From Tubulanus polymorphus (taxonomy: Eukaryota > Nemertea > Palaeonemertea > Tubulaniformes > Tubulanidae): 64,000 nt of DNA. A program made the position numbers and the translations under genes. The notes beneath the pieces are model-generated. The model did no database searches. It worked only from the letters and a program-made list of their open reading frames with translations, and had not been told where the DNA came from. Every line of letters begins with the position of its first letter. The first letter of the stretch is position 1. Location of the stretch: NCBI RefSeq assembly GCF_964204645.1, contig NC_134025.1:1245001-1309000 (forward strand), written 5' to 3'. Below are positions 16,351 through 28,722 of this stretch, in pieces.

Positions 16351-16356
16351 TTTATT
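16351..16356 (-). promoter_or_regulatory. Poly(A) signal AATAAA for CEP162
   Basis: TTTATT on the + strand reads AATAAA on the - strand, about 390 bp past the CEP162 stop. It is the first canonical hexamer I noticed downstream. If it is used, the 3' UTR ends within about 130 bp of the 3' end of the convergent + gene. Confidence 0.45.
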
Positions 16357-16742
16357 GAATTTGCACTGCAAATCATGATATATAAAAGTAAAATATTTAA
16401 TCAAGAGATCTAGATAGAGTTCCACGATAACATTAATAATGTCCTTTCCGTACAGATCAGTCATGTTAGGGTTCTACGCCGTCATAGAAATGTCAAACTG
16501 TGACAATATGACGTACAGATGTAGATTGTAGACATACTTTTGGACTAAAATATTACATGAAATAATGAAATTATCACTAATAATCATCTGAACAAATACT
16601 GTACAATGTGGTTATATATATGAACTACTCTAACACGAGGAGACCAGCTCCAACCATTTCCGTTAAATATTATTAGAGAGACGTGTGTAAAAGGCTCAGT
16701 TCCTGTTGGATGAATCAGTGATATTTGTCTAACAGTTGTCGA

Positions 16743-19700
16743 TCATGAGATTGATGATACTGTTTTTGAAGGTATAACGACTCCTTGTTTACGTAATTCT
16801 TCTAAAACGTCTAAAATCGCGTCTAATTCCGAACGAAATCTTTCGATCTCGCGGTTCTTCACGTCGATGACTTGTCTCCATTTCGCGACCTCTTTCGCCA
16901 TATCGTCGGTGGCTATCTGTTTATTTTTGAATATAATCTGTTTCAATTCGCTTTCTCGCGATTCGTGCTTTCGTTCTAAATCTCGGATTTTATCCAATAA
17001 CGAATCGAAATGTCGCATCTCCTGCAAACAAACCGCAAACACAATTAATCCAGTGATAATAAAAAAATGCAGCGTTTCAATTCATTGCAAGATTTTTAGT
17101 CATGGCAACCACTAGTGCCTCAATGAGACCTGTATTTTTGTTGCACATTCGCACTAAAACTGCGGATTGATTGAGGTCTGGTTATCTCTCGCAGTTCTAG
17201 TTAAAATTCATCGGATTCATCTATTCACAAGTCATTCCGCATCCATATTGACTCTGTAGTGCAGAAAGGGGCTTTAGAGGTACTCACAGCGCAGAGAGGG
17301 GGTTTAGAGGTACTCACAGCGCAGAAAGGGGCTTTAGAGGTACTCACAGTGCAGAGAGGGGGGTTTAGAGGTACTCACAGCGCAGAGAGGGGGGTTTGGA
17401 GGTACTCACAGTGCAGAGAGGGGGGTTTAGAGGTACTCACAGTGCAGAGAGGGGGTTTAGAGGTACTCACAGTGCAGAGAGGGGGTTTAGAGGTACTCAC
17501 AGTGCAGAGAGGGGGGTTTAGAGATACTCACAGCGCAGAGAGGGGGGTTTAGAGGTACTCACAGCGCAGAGAGGGGGTTTAGAGGTACTCACAGCGCAGA
17601 GAGGGGGTTTAGAGATACTCACAGCGTAGAGAGGGGGTTAAGAGGTACTCGCAGCGCAGAGAGGGGGGTTTAGAGGTACTCACAGCGCAGAGAGGGGGGT
17701 TTAGAGGTACTCACAGCGCAGAGAGGGGGTTTAGAGGTACTCACAGCGCAGAGAGGGGGTTTAGAGGTACTCACAGCGCAGAGAGGGGGGTTTAGAGGTA
17801 CTCACAGCGCAGAGAGGGGGGTTTAGAGGTACTCACAGCGCAGAGAGGTGGGTTTAGAGGTACTCACAGCGCAGAGAGGGGGTTTAGAGGTACTCACAGC
17901 GCAGAGAGGGGGGTTTAGAGGTACTCACAGTGCAGAGAGGGGGTTTAGAGATACTCACAGTGCAGAAAGGGGGTTTAGAGGTACTCACAGTGCAGAGAGG
18001 GGGTTTAGAGGTACTCACAGCGCAGAGAGGGGGGTTCAGAGGTACTCACAGTGCAGAGGGGGTTTAGAGGTACTCACAGCGCAGAGAGGGGGTTTAGAGG
18101 TACTCACAGTGCAGAGAGGGGGTTTAGAGGTACTCACAGCGCAGAGAGGGGGGTTTAGAGGTACTCACAGTGCAGAGGGGGTTTAGAGGTACTCACAGCG
18201 CAGAGAGGGGGGTTTAGAGGTACTCACAGCGCAGAGAGGGGGGTTTAGAGGTACTCACAGCGTAGAGTGGGAGGGTTAAAGGTACTCACAGGTTTGTGGC
18301 TTCGTTTTGCTTCTTTCAGATCATCGAGTAAGGTTTTAATTTGGTTTTCGAGTGTTGTTTCTTTGATCTTTAAAACGGGTAATTGTTCTACAGCAGTTTG
18401 AGCGTTATTGAACTTTTCACGTAAATGAGTCAACATAATCTACAATCAAAACATCAATCAATAAAACACGACGTTAAAACAGTTGACGCTATCTAAACTG
18501 GTGGAAACTATTAATCCACGTAGCGTGATTCATGATTTGAAAGTTGTGTCGCTGATGATGCTACTTACCTGTTGTGCATCTACTTTACTCTGTAACTCAG
18601 CGACTTTAGAAGCTGAATGTTCTACGGCGTTGGTCGTTTTAACTCGAATAATTTCATTCTCATGAAATCGTTTCATTTCATTCATCTATAATAGAATAAA
18701 CTCTAGATAAAAACATCGGGTCCAGTCGTACAGTCGTGACTTCAAATCCATCGGATCTTGAATGAATAATATGTACAAGATTATAAACATAATTTCTTTG
18801 GACATAATTTCATACATAAATAGACATTAGACTGGTCTGAAGTTGTTAGGATTAAGACGGTCTTAGATCAAAGCTATAACTCTGATTATATAACAACTGA
18901 TTATTTCAATCACTCGATATTGTAAATGATTTCTGTCACATTGATTGATACCTGTTCTTGCATGTGTTGTTGTAGATTTTTAATTTCTCGTTGTTTTGTT
19001 TCTGCGTTGATTTGTAAATCGTGTTTACATTGTTCGATTTCTAGCGTCAATCGGTCTATTTTCAGTTGTAAATCCTCTTTCTCGCGGATAACGTCGCTGA
19101 TGTGGAGACCTTTGAATAATTCTGGTTCGTACTGACGAGAAGGAGTCGATTCACGCGATTCTCGACGTGGAGACTTCCTGCCACTGATCGCTGCCGGATA
19201 ATCATCTAATTAAAATGAAACATTCATATTACACACACTATTCAAATGCATCTACAGTAAACCTCACCCTAACTCTAAAAGCAAAATAGATTTTCAAATC
19301 TTTAACTCGGACTTTGCCGAACTCATAGTTCATTTGGCAGCGGTGCCAGTTTGTCCGAGTTATGCCCGGATCTGTAATTCTCTCACCTCGACCGTGTCTG
19401 TTTTGATGTAAATTTGTATCTATAATGATCTGCTGTTTTTCTCTACGTATTCGTTCTAGACTCGTTTGAACCGCTAACACTTCACGATCTTTCCGACTCA
19501 ATTCACATCCCAACTCTTTGATTTTCAACTGAAGTTCAGTTTCATTGTCTTTCAACGTTTGCAGTTCATTTTTCATGTTTGCTGAAAATAGAAAGCATTC
19601 TTTTCTATCACTCAACGTATCGAGCGCTACCCAGGGCATCATCAGCCGGTTCCTGGTTTCTTTATCCCGTCGATATAAGGGACAGATTCCCGAGAAGAAA

Positions 19701-22700
19701 CTCTGTCGCCTCCAGGATTCAAACCTGTGAAGTCTCTGCATCTTTCTTTCCTCGCTTGATTGAAGATTCTGATTGATTGAAGATCGGAATCCGGATCAGA
19801 ATAACCCAGATTAACGGGGTTTGACTGTAGTTTTATTTTTACCTGTAGCCTTGTTTTTAGCCATCGATAAATCTTTATTAAGACGTTCGATTATTGAATC
19901 TTTTTCGGCGAGTTTTTTACGAGAACGTTCTCGGACCGTGTCTAACTCTTTCTGTAACGCTGTAGTATGAGTGAAAGGACGACTGTCGCCGGATGATGAA
20001 CGAGTCGTTGTAAATCTAGACAACTGTTCTTCTAATTCATTTATACGTTCATCATACTGAAACTAACAATTCAATATCATCATCATTAACCATCGATATG
20101 AGACAGAATTATTGTAACACGTAAATCCGTGAAAAATATAATAACTCCATGATTAAATGATCCACCAGCTCCCGATGATGGATTCAGCCGAAACATTGAA
20201 AGTCAATAACATTATTATCAAAATTTGATCATAATTTTGAACTTTTACACTACTTGGGCCTGAGGGGTCACCCAAAGGTACGTATCTAACAAAACAGGCC
20301 ATTCATAAAGTCCATACATGCTCAAGGGGAGGAGACAATAGGGTCATTGACAGTGCGGTGTATGAATCGGTGATGGATTTTGCTAGAACACCGCACTGCA
20401 GTGTATTGATGTAATAAGTTATTAGTTTTTATCTCTATTGAAAGATGGCAGCACCTATCAAAAATAGTGAAATATTAGCAACTAACGATACACCACGCCG
20501 CAGTGTAGACGCACTGTAGTGGTATTCCCTTTATTCAGCACACTAGGGCGGAATTTTTAAAAATTTCCAAATCATCTCCAGCACTATAAGGGTATTGATT
20601 AGTCAGCACTAAAAGGGTTAAACTGCACACATAAAGATTGAAAATCATCGATCAATCATCAGACATGATTGATCGATGATTTTGTATATATTTCATACCT
20701 TCATTGATGTATATTTCTGTTCTAAAACTCGTAAACTTCTTTTACCGTCGTCCGATTTTTCGTCTAATTCTTTCTCTAATTGTTTAACTCGGTTCTCTAA
20801 ATACTCGACAGATGGCGCTTTCACGTGGGGTCCGTCGGCAGACGCGGCGGCCCAAACTAACGCTTGAATCGAATTCGGATTCCTGCGTTTCATGATCGTC
20901 TCCATTTCCTTCACCTAAACACAACAGATATAGATATAAATTAATTATTGTTTCGAAATGTTTCTTGTTTTGTGGTCATCATCAAAAAACTCTTTGCACG
21001 CTGTAAGGCTTTACCTGTCTCTCTAAATCCTGAATACGTTTAGTATCTGCAGCTTTCTCTTTAGTTCGACTCTGCGTTTCTAATCTCTTCTCTCCACTCT
21101 ATAACAAAACATTGATTATTCACGGTTTTTCACAGGACTCAGTTCCACAGTTGTGGGTTGAATTTGACTTTAGAGTCAAAACATCGAAAATGAACTCATT
21201 TTAACTCAGAGTTAACTCTAACTCTAACTGCGGAACCGGGCCCAGATTTTTACGCAATAAAATGATTAAAACAGGTGTGATTTTACTACCTGTGATTTTA
21301 ATGAATCTAATTGATCTTTCAAACTGCGGATTTCGTTGTTTTTCTCTCTGATAATGTTCGTATCTCGATCGAGCAGTTCTTGATTCTCCGCGAACCATTT
21401 CAATTTTCGATTCAATCTTTCGACTTCTGTCTCCGTTTCTTTCTTTATTTCCTATTATTTTCATTATAAAATATCCACGTTAATAATGTCAGTCGGAACT
21501 CGAAAAATTGAGCGAATTTAAAAACTCCGAATTACCCGAATTTCATTATTAGCCGATAGTTTCGTAAATTGGACCTCTTCACCGAGTTCCTCTTTTTCCC
21601 TGACGATTTTTTCAATGTGAAATTCGAGTTCTTTTTTCGCTTGTTCTTGAACTTTCATTTCGTGTCGAAGAGTGTCTTCTTTTTTCTACAAAATTCATAG
21701 ATATTCACTTCAGTTAATAAGTAATAAGGTGAAATTTGATGATTTCAGTAACACGGCAACTGATGCGGTGATGACACGACACGAGTTTGGCTGTAATATT
21801 GTTAAACTACAGTTGACCAGATCAGTTTAATCTAGATTTCAATCTAGTCCGGCATCGCACAATCATTGGCTCCTTCAGTCTTTCGACCATGGATAAACAG
21901 CGCCGCAGAGAGTTCAGTTTAAATCCTAGCGTGTCTCTGAGCTCGCCTCAGAGTGGCTTTAGCACAAAAGTCCTGTTCAAAGTTTTTAAGTCCCAGCGTG
22001 ACTTGATGTCTCCACTGTGACCTATCCGCCGCTGAAGCCTCCCACGTTTCCTGATTTATGGAGCATGCCTTCATGTCTGGCATCGCACAAACGTCATCAT
22101 AATTCAGATGGTATTGATCTTGATGAAGCTGTATTTAAAGCGATGTAGTTACCTTTGCTTGTTTAATTTCTGCCTCTAATTGCGCTATTTTGCCGGCCCC
22201 TAACACAGCCGTTCCGCCACCCGCTGCTAATTGCTGTTGAGTTGAAGGTGATGTTATTACACCTTTATTTTTCAATTCTATTTCTTTACGTTCCAATTGA
22301 GCTCTACAAATATATCAAACATAAGGCTGAAAAAAATTGATACCTTGTTTCTTCGCTCTGCTGAGCTTAAAAGTTGACCCTGCCGGCCGCCTATCTACCC
22401 TATACATTACTTTTTTTAAAATCGTGATCAATTTTACCATAACAGACCCGGCCGCTATAGAAATGAACTGTTTATAAATTTTATCATATTTTACAAAAAT
22501 TACCCGGCCGCTGCGGAGAAACAAGGTATCATTTTTGTTTAGCCTAAAATCAGTAATTGCTCATTTCGATGATGAACTCCGTAAAACCTGTAATTTACCT
22601 GAGAGTCATTAATTCAGTTTGTAATCTCTGATTCTCTTTAAACATTCGTTCCTCCGTCACTTTATTCATCACTTGTATTCGTTTCATCTCGGAATAAAGT

Positions 22701-25700
22701 CGCTCATTCTCCTGCTGGTATCCGGCTAACAGTTTCTCTTGTTCAGCGATTTCTTTTTCAAACAGAATCAGTTTTTCAGGTCGCGACTCGTCGTTGGTTG
22801 TTTTGTCGGGAAGCTCGGCTCTTCCACCATCATCGTCAGTCACCTGTTATCAAACATATACATCTTTAAAATGAAACTATTATATATCTACAGTAGGCTC
22901 TGTTCAAGTCCGATAAACACAGAGATCACCATTAAACTCAGATATTTGTTGAAATAACAAATACTTCTCTGATCGACCCTATCCAACTCAAGACATGAAC
23001 AGAGCTAAACCGAACTGTAAAATCTACCTTCGCTGCCAGAATGAAATTCTCTTGTTTCAGTTTGAATATTTGTTGTTCGTGTTCTATTTTTAGTATCTCT
23101 AGTTGTCGTTTAAGTTCACGTTCAGCGTTGAACATGTCAGCTTTACATTTCGCGTGCATCTGTCTTTCCTGCTTCCATTGTTCCTGCCATTCTTTCACTT
23201 CGAGTATCAATGATTTTTCTCGTTCCAACCCGGATGTTTTGTCGACTCTTAAACTAGCCGATAAACTCGGTTCATCGACTGAATATTTCACCTATAATCA
23301 ACAAAACATTCGGCATGAACAAATAAAACAAGTTTCAACTTCATTCATTAAATCTGACCGACTGGGACCGGCCAAATCAGTCTGAGTTAGGAATCGAAAT
23401 TGGAGAATGATTCAAATTTTGAACAGTTTCAAGTAAGGCTTCGAGGTTCACTCAGTCTTGTGGAGTTTTTGATATTTACCTCAGGTAAAGATTTCTTTGA
23501 TTTACCGCTCACAGTTTGCGTCACACCGAAATGTTGTTGAATGTAACTAGTAAATGATTCAACCGACGCCATTAGCTGTTTCTCACTGATTGCAGCAGCG
23601 CCATCTGCTGACGATTTAACTCCGGTTTTCCTCTTTTTTGGCGAAGGTTTTTCAGTACCTGCAACGAGAAGTATAACACGGGTTAAACATGTACAACGAT
23701 AGATGATTTGAATGGTGTTTAACAGATCCCTCAATCAGACTAACTGGGACTGGCAAATTGAGAAAAGGAACAGGGTGCGCTTTCATGAAAATGTTTAAGC
23801 TTAAATCAGTTAAGTTTGAATTGTTGTCCTCATTGAAAACATGAAGTAACCAATAGCAATTACACCAAAAATTTGAGGCTGACTTTTCCGTGAAACTGGA
23901 CCCAGAAGAATAAGTTCAGAAAATATTTTTCTTTCTCCTATTTAGATGAGGTTTTACCACTAACCTTGAACTTTTTGCTTCGCGATGTCAACTGGTGACC
24001 ATTTTTCCTTGCTCTTTTTCTGCTGCCCGTACCCGGAACTTTGAATGGTTGAAAATTTAGTCTTTGATGTTTTCTTGGCTGAAATCAACGAAACTTTGTA
24101 AAAGAAATTTCTAAATGATGACTTTCCCAAGTTTGACAATACAAACCTTTTTCTGGAGTTTTCGCCATTTTGCTTTTTCTCGGTGTCTTTTTAGGTGGTA
24201 CGGGTTTCTCTGTGTCCTAAAAATAATAGAAAGGAGAAAATATCATAATTAAAAGAGATTTACATCATGTTAAAATCAGATTTTCTTAGAATGGGTCCAT
24301 TCTATAAATCTTAAGTCTATGGACGCCTCGCTGATGCGAGCCCAGGAATACAAACCCCACGTAAACTTTTGAAGAATTTCCAGAGTAATTTCTCAAAACA
24401 AGAACATATTCAAGGTGATGTTTATGAACTGTGATTAATAATGAACTTACCTCGGCGAATATCTCCTGATTTTCTATAATCGCAGCATCATCTTTAGCAA
24501 TTTCCCGATTGAACCAATTACTGATGATCTGTTGATCTTCGCGAGCCGGCGACAATTGAAATCCACGCGCGTCGTCGTCCTCGGCGACGGCCGGTGATAA
24601 ATGATACCCGCGATGTTCGGCATCACTTCTTCCATCGAGATCGATACGAGATTTCTTCTGCAATTCATCGACTTCTTTAATGATATCCGACACGGTTCGT
24701 TCTTTCTTTCCTGCATCGAAAAGAAATTGAAAACTACAATCGTTTATAACCCTACAGATCAGTCATTCCTGGATCAGTTTTCAAGGAGTTTTAATGCAGA
24801 AAATATCATATCTCAAGGAAGAATCTGCATACTTTCATAACCTTATTACACTCCTAAATCGATACCGTTTGGTAATTTGGTGGTTTTATGAGCAATCATT
24901 CATCCTTTACACAACCTGAATTTTCAGAACTTTCTAAGGAATCAAAGAGTCGTAATGAGCCTGTATAATGAGTGCTATTCCAGGAACGAGGACAGTATTC
25001 AACGTGCTGCTTCTCGATGACAAAAGAATTGTTATTTCATTCAAATAAATTTTTAGATTTACCGAGATTTGAATCTGTCGGCAGAACTTGTTTCAATCCG
25101 AAACTAGCGACGGAGTCGGTTTTATTACGAGTTCCATCATCCGGTATCGAGTCACCAATGCCGGGAATCTCAACTGATTTTCCATCCGTCGACGGCAACA
25201 ATAGTGAATTCTTATGAGACTGAAAACCGTTTTCCGTTCCAATTGTTGACATTCCGATCTCCTGGTAAGCTTTATGTAATGCATCCAGTTCCATACTAGT
25301 ATCAGTGTACAGCACACCTGAACAACACAAATCAGTAGCAAGAAATCTTAAATTGAAATTCTCATTCTCCTACTGGAGGTCACATTGACGAAGTCTGAAA
25401 TTTTCACATTTTCCTTTAAATAATTAATCTTACCGGTTCCTCCACCAGATTTAACAGTAGCACTGAATTGAATAGTTTTAGGCTGCAGCCTTTCTTCATC
25501 TCCTACATTTTCATTACTAACTTTATTACCGCCTAATTTAGCAGTACCCAGAGTCGTATCCAATGAATCCAACAGAGCGACTAGAAATAAATCATTAACC
25601 TGTTTTTAGTATTTCCCCCATCAATACAACTTACTGATAAATAAATCATTAATCTGTCAGTATTTCCCTCATCATATACAACTAATAACCGATAATGCTA

Positions 25701-27644
25701 CAAATGAGGGCTTCATTTTTACCTTTTGAAAGCATACTCGGTTTTTCTTGCTATTAAAAGAGATAAACATCGAACATTATTGAACAGAAATAATCAAGAA
25801 ATGATGCTGAAAACCATTGGGTCAATAGAATAGTAGTTTTTTATCGTCACTTGGCTTGGTCAGTTATCCCTATTTGGGTGTAAAATGATCTAATTTCATT
25901 CAACAACTGGCCAGAGGGATATTACTGAACTGAATACTTACATTCTGAGGCGGTAAATCACTTGTTTCAGGTTTTTGCCCAGCCCCAGTAGAACGTAAAT
26001 CTAAAATACAGACATATCCAAATAATTACAAACAATTCTAATAGAAAAGAACTAATTTCATTGAAGAATCAGATTTCAATGAAAAGCAGTGAAACTGGAT
26101 ATAGTTTTACAGGTTGTCAGTTAAGTTTGACTTTCAGATTTCCTTAAATTGTAACTTTCTAGTCAGCTCTATGTCATCACACTGGGAGATCAGATGATAT
26201 ATTTTACCGTCTAACGCTTGTTCATTGCTGCTCGTATGTAACAGTTTCATTGTATCGGAACGATCCAAATCTCGATTTAAACGACTAAAATCAATCGTTG
26301 ATTCTGCATTATTCTCCAAATCCTGACAATATAAACAAATCAGTACTCTCATTAGTGACCTGTGGCAAGTGAGGATCCACTAGGTGGCGCTAATTGAACC
26401 CGAGACGAGATCAGCGATTGTACCTTAAAAAACTTTTGTTTTTCATCTTCTTCATCGAGCGTACAAGTATCGAACTGATCGGTTTGTTGAAGGACGGGAT
26501 TTTCAGTATAAGTCGATGAGTCGTCTAAACTCAAACCAGGAACCGCAATCCTGTTAAATACAATATACATCGAAATCAGATACACTTGAAGATTTTGAGA
26601 GGAAGTCGTACGATTTCGAGAGGAAGTCGTATGATTTTGAGAGGAAGTCGTATGATTTTACTTACGTTACTCGACCTCCTTCTTCTGTTCCGACAGTAGC
26701 GTGCCTCGCATAAACTGTAATTATTATAAAACATTTCCAAAATATGATTTAAACACAAATCTGATATTAATTGATTACAGTTAAATGCAACATGATCATC
26801 ATCAAAACTATGACAAGTTTTACTATGTTAGAAAATATTAGATTTAACGTAAATGATGATGATGATTTACCGAAATTTCCTCCATCAAGGCTATCACGAC
26901 TCATAGTATCAATAGACTCTGCACCGTACTAAAAATACAAACAACTTCAGTGAAACAATCAAATCATTCAAATAAACTACACACATTTCCTGAAGAGAGG
27001 GAGAGAAATCAATACAGATTATCAGAATATCAGAATATTGAGACCTTTCTTTCTGTCGATGTGTTCGCAGAATCAGCTGTAGTTGTCTTAGGTTTAGGCT
27101 CCGTTCTAGGTTTAGGTTCAGGTCTTTTCTTCAAGAAACTTTTACCTAGAAATCAGAAAAAAAAAACAAAATATTATTCAAAAAGTAAATAATCAAAAAT
27201 AACTACAGTTAAAGACACATTGAAATGATAGTTACCGGTTCCGGGTTCGAAGTTATTATCTGGGTCATCGCCGGTGTTTAACCACCAGGGGGCAGTTGAA
27301 TCTGTACTTTGTTTATTTTTGTTTAGATATTTATTTACGTTAGTCGAATCTATGGAATCATCAGTAGAATACGACTGCAATAAGAGAACAAACACGAACA
27401 GTGTCAGTCAGTCTTACACACACACCACGTACTCAACTAGCTAGCACACACAACCACTAGTTAGTTACCAAATCATTGGTAGTAAGCGTTAACAATCGGA
27501 AGGGCTCGTGGTTTGTGAAAATATCTGATCGTGAAACTAATCCACAGACAGGTTACTGACTCTAAAGTCTTAGCCTACCTCTTTTAAAAATGCCTCAAAT
27601 TCCTCATCTAACGCATTCTTTTTCTGCTTCGACTTTTTTGCCAT
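16743..27644 (-). CDS. CEP162: Centrosomal protein of 162 kDa (CEP162/QN1 family), complete, 28 coding exons
   Basis: CEP162 binds microtubules at the distal end of centrioles and helps build the ciliary transition zone. Coding exons, 5' to 3': 27579-27644, 27236-27374, 27045-27145, 26871-26928, 26666-26714, 26424-26550, 26208-26322, 25942-26000, 25723-25750, 25434-25580, 25063-25317, 24451-24710, 24147-24216, 23965-24078, 23480-23658, 23028-23291, 22599-22843, 22153-22303, 21536-21685, 21290-21451, 21015-21098, 20699-20914, 19843-20056, 19387-19581, 18952-19205, 18569-18685, 18290-18439, 16743-17021. They sum to 4,248 nt (1,415 aa), close to the roughly 1,400 aa known for vertebrate CEP162, and every junction keeps frame. 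The N-terminus is Lys-rich then acidic ([20 protein letters not shown]). The first half is polar and low-complexity. The second half, from exon 16, is almost continuous coiled coil. Family landmarks are [12 protein letters not shown] (exon 20), [19 protein letters not shown] (exon 22) and the C-terminal [18 protein letters not shown]. Exon 3 has a weak donor (GTCTCA) and exon 9 is only 28 nt. Confidence 0.95.
17260..18289. repeat. ~30-31-bp minisatellite, about 34 units, in the last CEP162 intron
   Basis: Near-identical units alternate between 30 and 31 bp according to the length of a G run. On the - strand, the CEP162 sense strand, each unit reads CTGTGAGTACCTCTAAACCC followed by a CCCTCTCTGCG tail. 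The array starts exactly at the real 5' splice site of the intron (CCT|GTGAGTACC at 18,289), and nearly every unit repeats GTGAGTACC. I counted 34 copies of the donor-like word including the true one. At least one copy (near 17,650) is mutated, to GCGAGT. Confidence 0.95.
19585..19800 (-). mobile_element. tRNA-derived SINE-like insertion in a CEP162 intron
   Basis: On the - strand, a B-box-like GGTTTGAATCC (19,715-19,725) is followed by a short unique body and a tail with CCGGCTGATGATGCCCTGGG. A tRNA-like head joined to a CTGATGATG-type tail is the usual SINE layout in invertebrates. It ends just before the acceptor of exon 24. The boundaries are approximate and no target-site duplication was confirmed. 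Confidence 0.5.
20163..20215 (+). repeat. Short dispersed motif, GATGATGG...GCCGAAAC type
   Basis: CCCGATGATGGATTCAGCCGAAAC matches the tail motif seen at 43,763-43,788. It is probably a truncated retroelement end inside a CEP162 intron. Confidence 0.35.
21135..21245. mobile_element. Copy of the CAGTTCCACAG inverted-repeat element
   Basis: It starts GGACTCAGTTCCACAGTTGT and ends GCGGAACCGGGCCCAG, with the typical AATGAACTCATTTTAACTC core between. It is about 110 bp, non-coding, in the CEP162 intron between exons 20 and 21. The splice signals are outside it. Confidence 0.7.
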
Positions 27645-28722
27645 ATTTGATAACGTAAACGACACGAGCTCGAAATGAATTACTCACGACTGCGCCACAA
27701 ATCTATAAATAATCGATGAAATAAACATTTATTCATTTATTTGAATTGATTGTAGTTAGTAAGTAGGGAGTGTAGGTAGTAAGGCCTAAATGGTTTTCTT
27801 AAATTCATTGATCACAAGCACGGCTCTACAGGCGATCACACCCCCCACTACATAATCACGATGATAGGATATATCAATCAATATACCGTGTTTTTAGTTA
27901 TGAATAGGAATTTGAACAGCGTTTATTTACTTTTATTTCATAAAATCAAAATATTTACGCCATCTTTTCCAATAGCGCCATCTAGTGAGCAATTCAATTC
28001 AAAGCTTTATTGCTCGATATGATAAAACCCGACATATCGCATAAATACAAAATCAAGATTAACATAGCATACATTTTTCTGTAGAACACGTATTAAGAAT
28101 ATTCATATCATGATTTATCTGCACTAATCAAACGACTAAATCGGTATGGTCGAATTAGTTCTATGAAAAATAATGGTCATTCGAAACTAGCCTAGGAAAC
28201 GTACCATTAGTTCTTCAATTCGCCGCGACTGTATCATCCTCGCTTGCCAGGGGCCCGGTATCACGCCCGACTCCCCGAACTCGCTTCCACCAGCGAACAG
28301 CTTTAGCGTAGTGGGTTCGAATCCCTTGACGGGTGAAGATGCGACCGTGTTGGCAAGCAGCATAAGTTGAATATAATTCCTAGGAGATAAATAACTACTG
28401 GTATTTTTCCTAGAAGTAATCCGACCAAGTTGTTCAACTACAAGAGCTTTATTCCACGAAATATTGTCATTGAGACTCATCTGCGTAGTGCGTTACGCGT
28501 AAGTTCAACTTATTCTCATTATTAGTCTGTATTCAGTGAAGTCCTCTAAGAGTATCATCTAGTTCTTCAGTCTTCTATCGATGGCAGAGTTTGTGCTCTC
28601 CTTGAGTCTTCCAACAACATCAGCGTCATGAAACGAGATCTAAGTTTAAAACATAAACAACAAACTTTTGAAATGTTGATAGTGAAATGCTCATTTATTT
28701 GTATAAAATATAAATGCTGCTG
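27645..28722. other. Intergenic spacer between CEP162 and EXOSC7
   Basis: The two genes are head-to-tail on the - strand about 1.1 kb apart, so the CEP162 promoter should lie here. I see no clear TATA box. A tRNA-like B-box (GGGTTCGAATCCC, 28,313-28,325) marks a SINE-like fragment covering roughly 28,200-28,345. Confidence 0.5.
28694..28699 (-). promoter_or_regulatory. EXOSC7: Poly(A) signal AATAAA for EXOSC7
   Basis: TTTATT on the + strand, 24 nt past the EXOSC7 stop codon. This implies a very short 3' UTR. Confidence 0.6.

Noticed and set aside
17259-18186. Two ORFs of about 100 codons with a repeated LEVLTAQRG-type peptide
   Set aside because: Products of the ~30-bp satellite antisense to the CEP162 intron. 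There is no start context and no splice partners.
28200-28345. A tRNA gene around the GGGTTCGAATCCC box
   Set aside because: Only the B-box half is convincing. No cloverleaf can be drawn.
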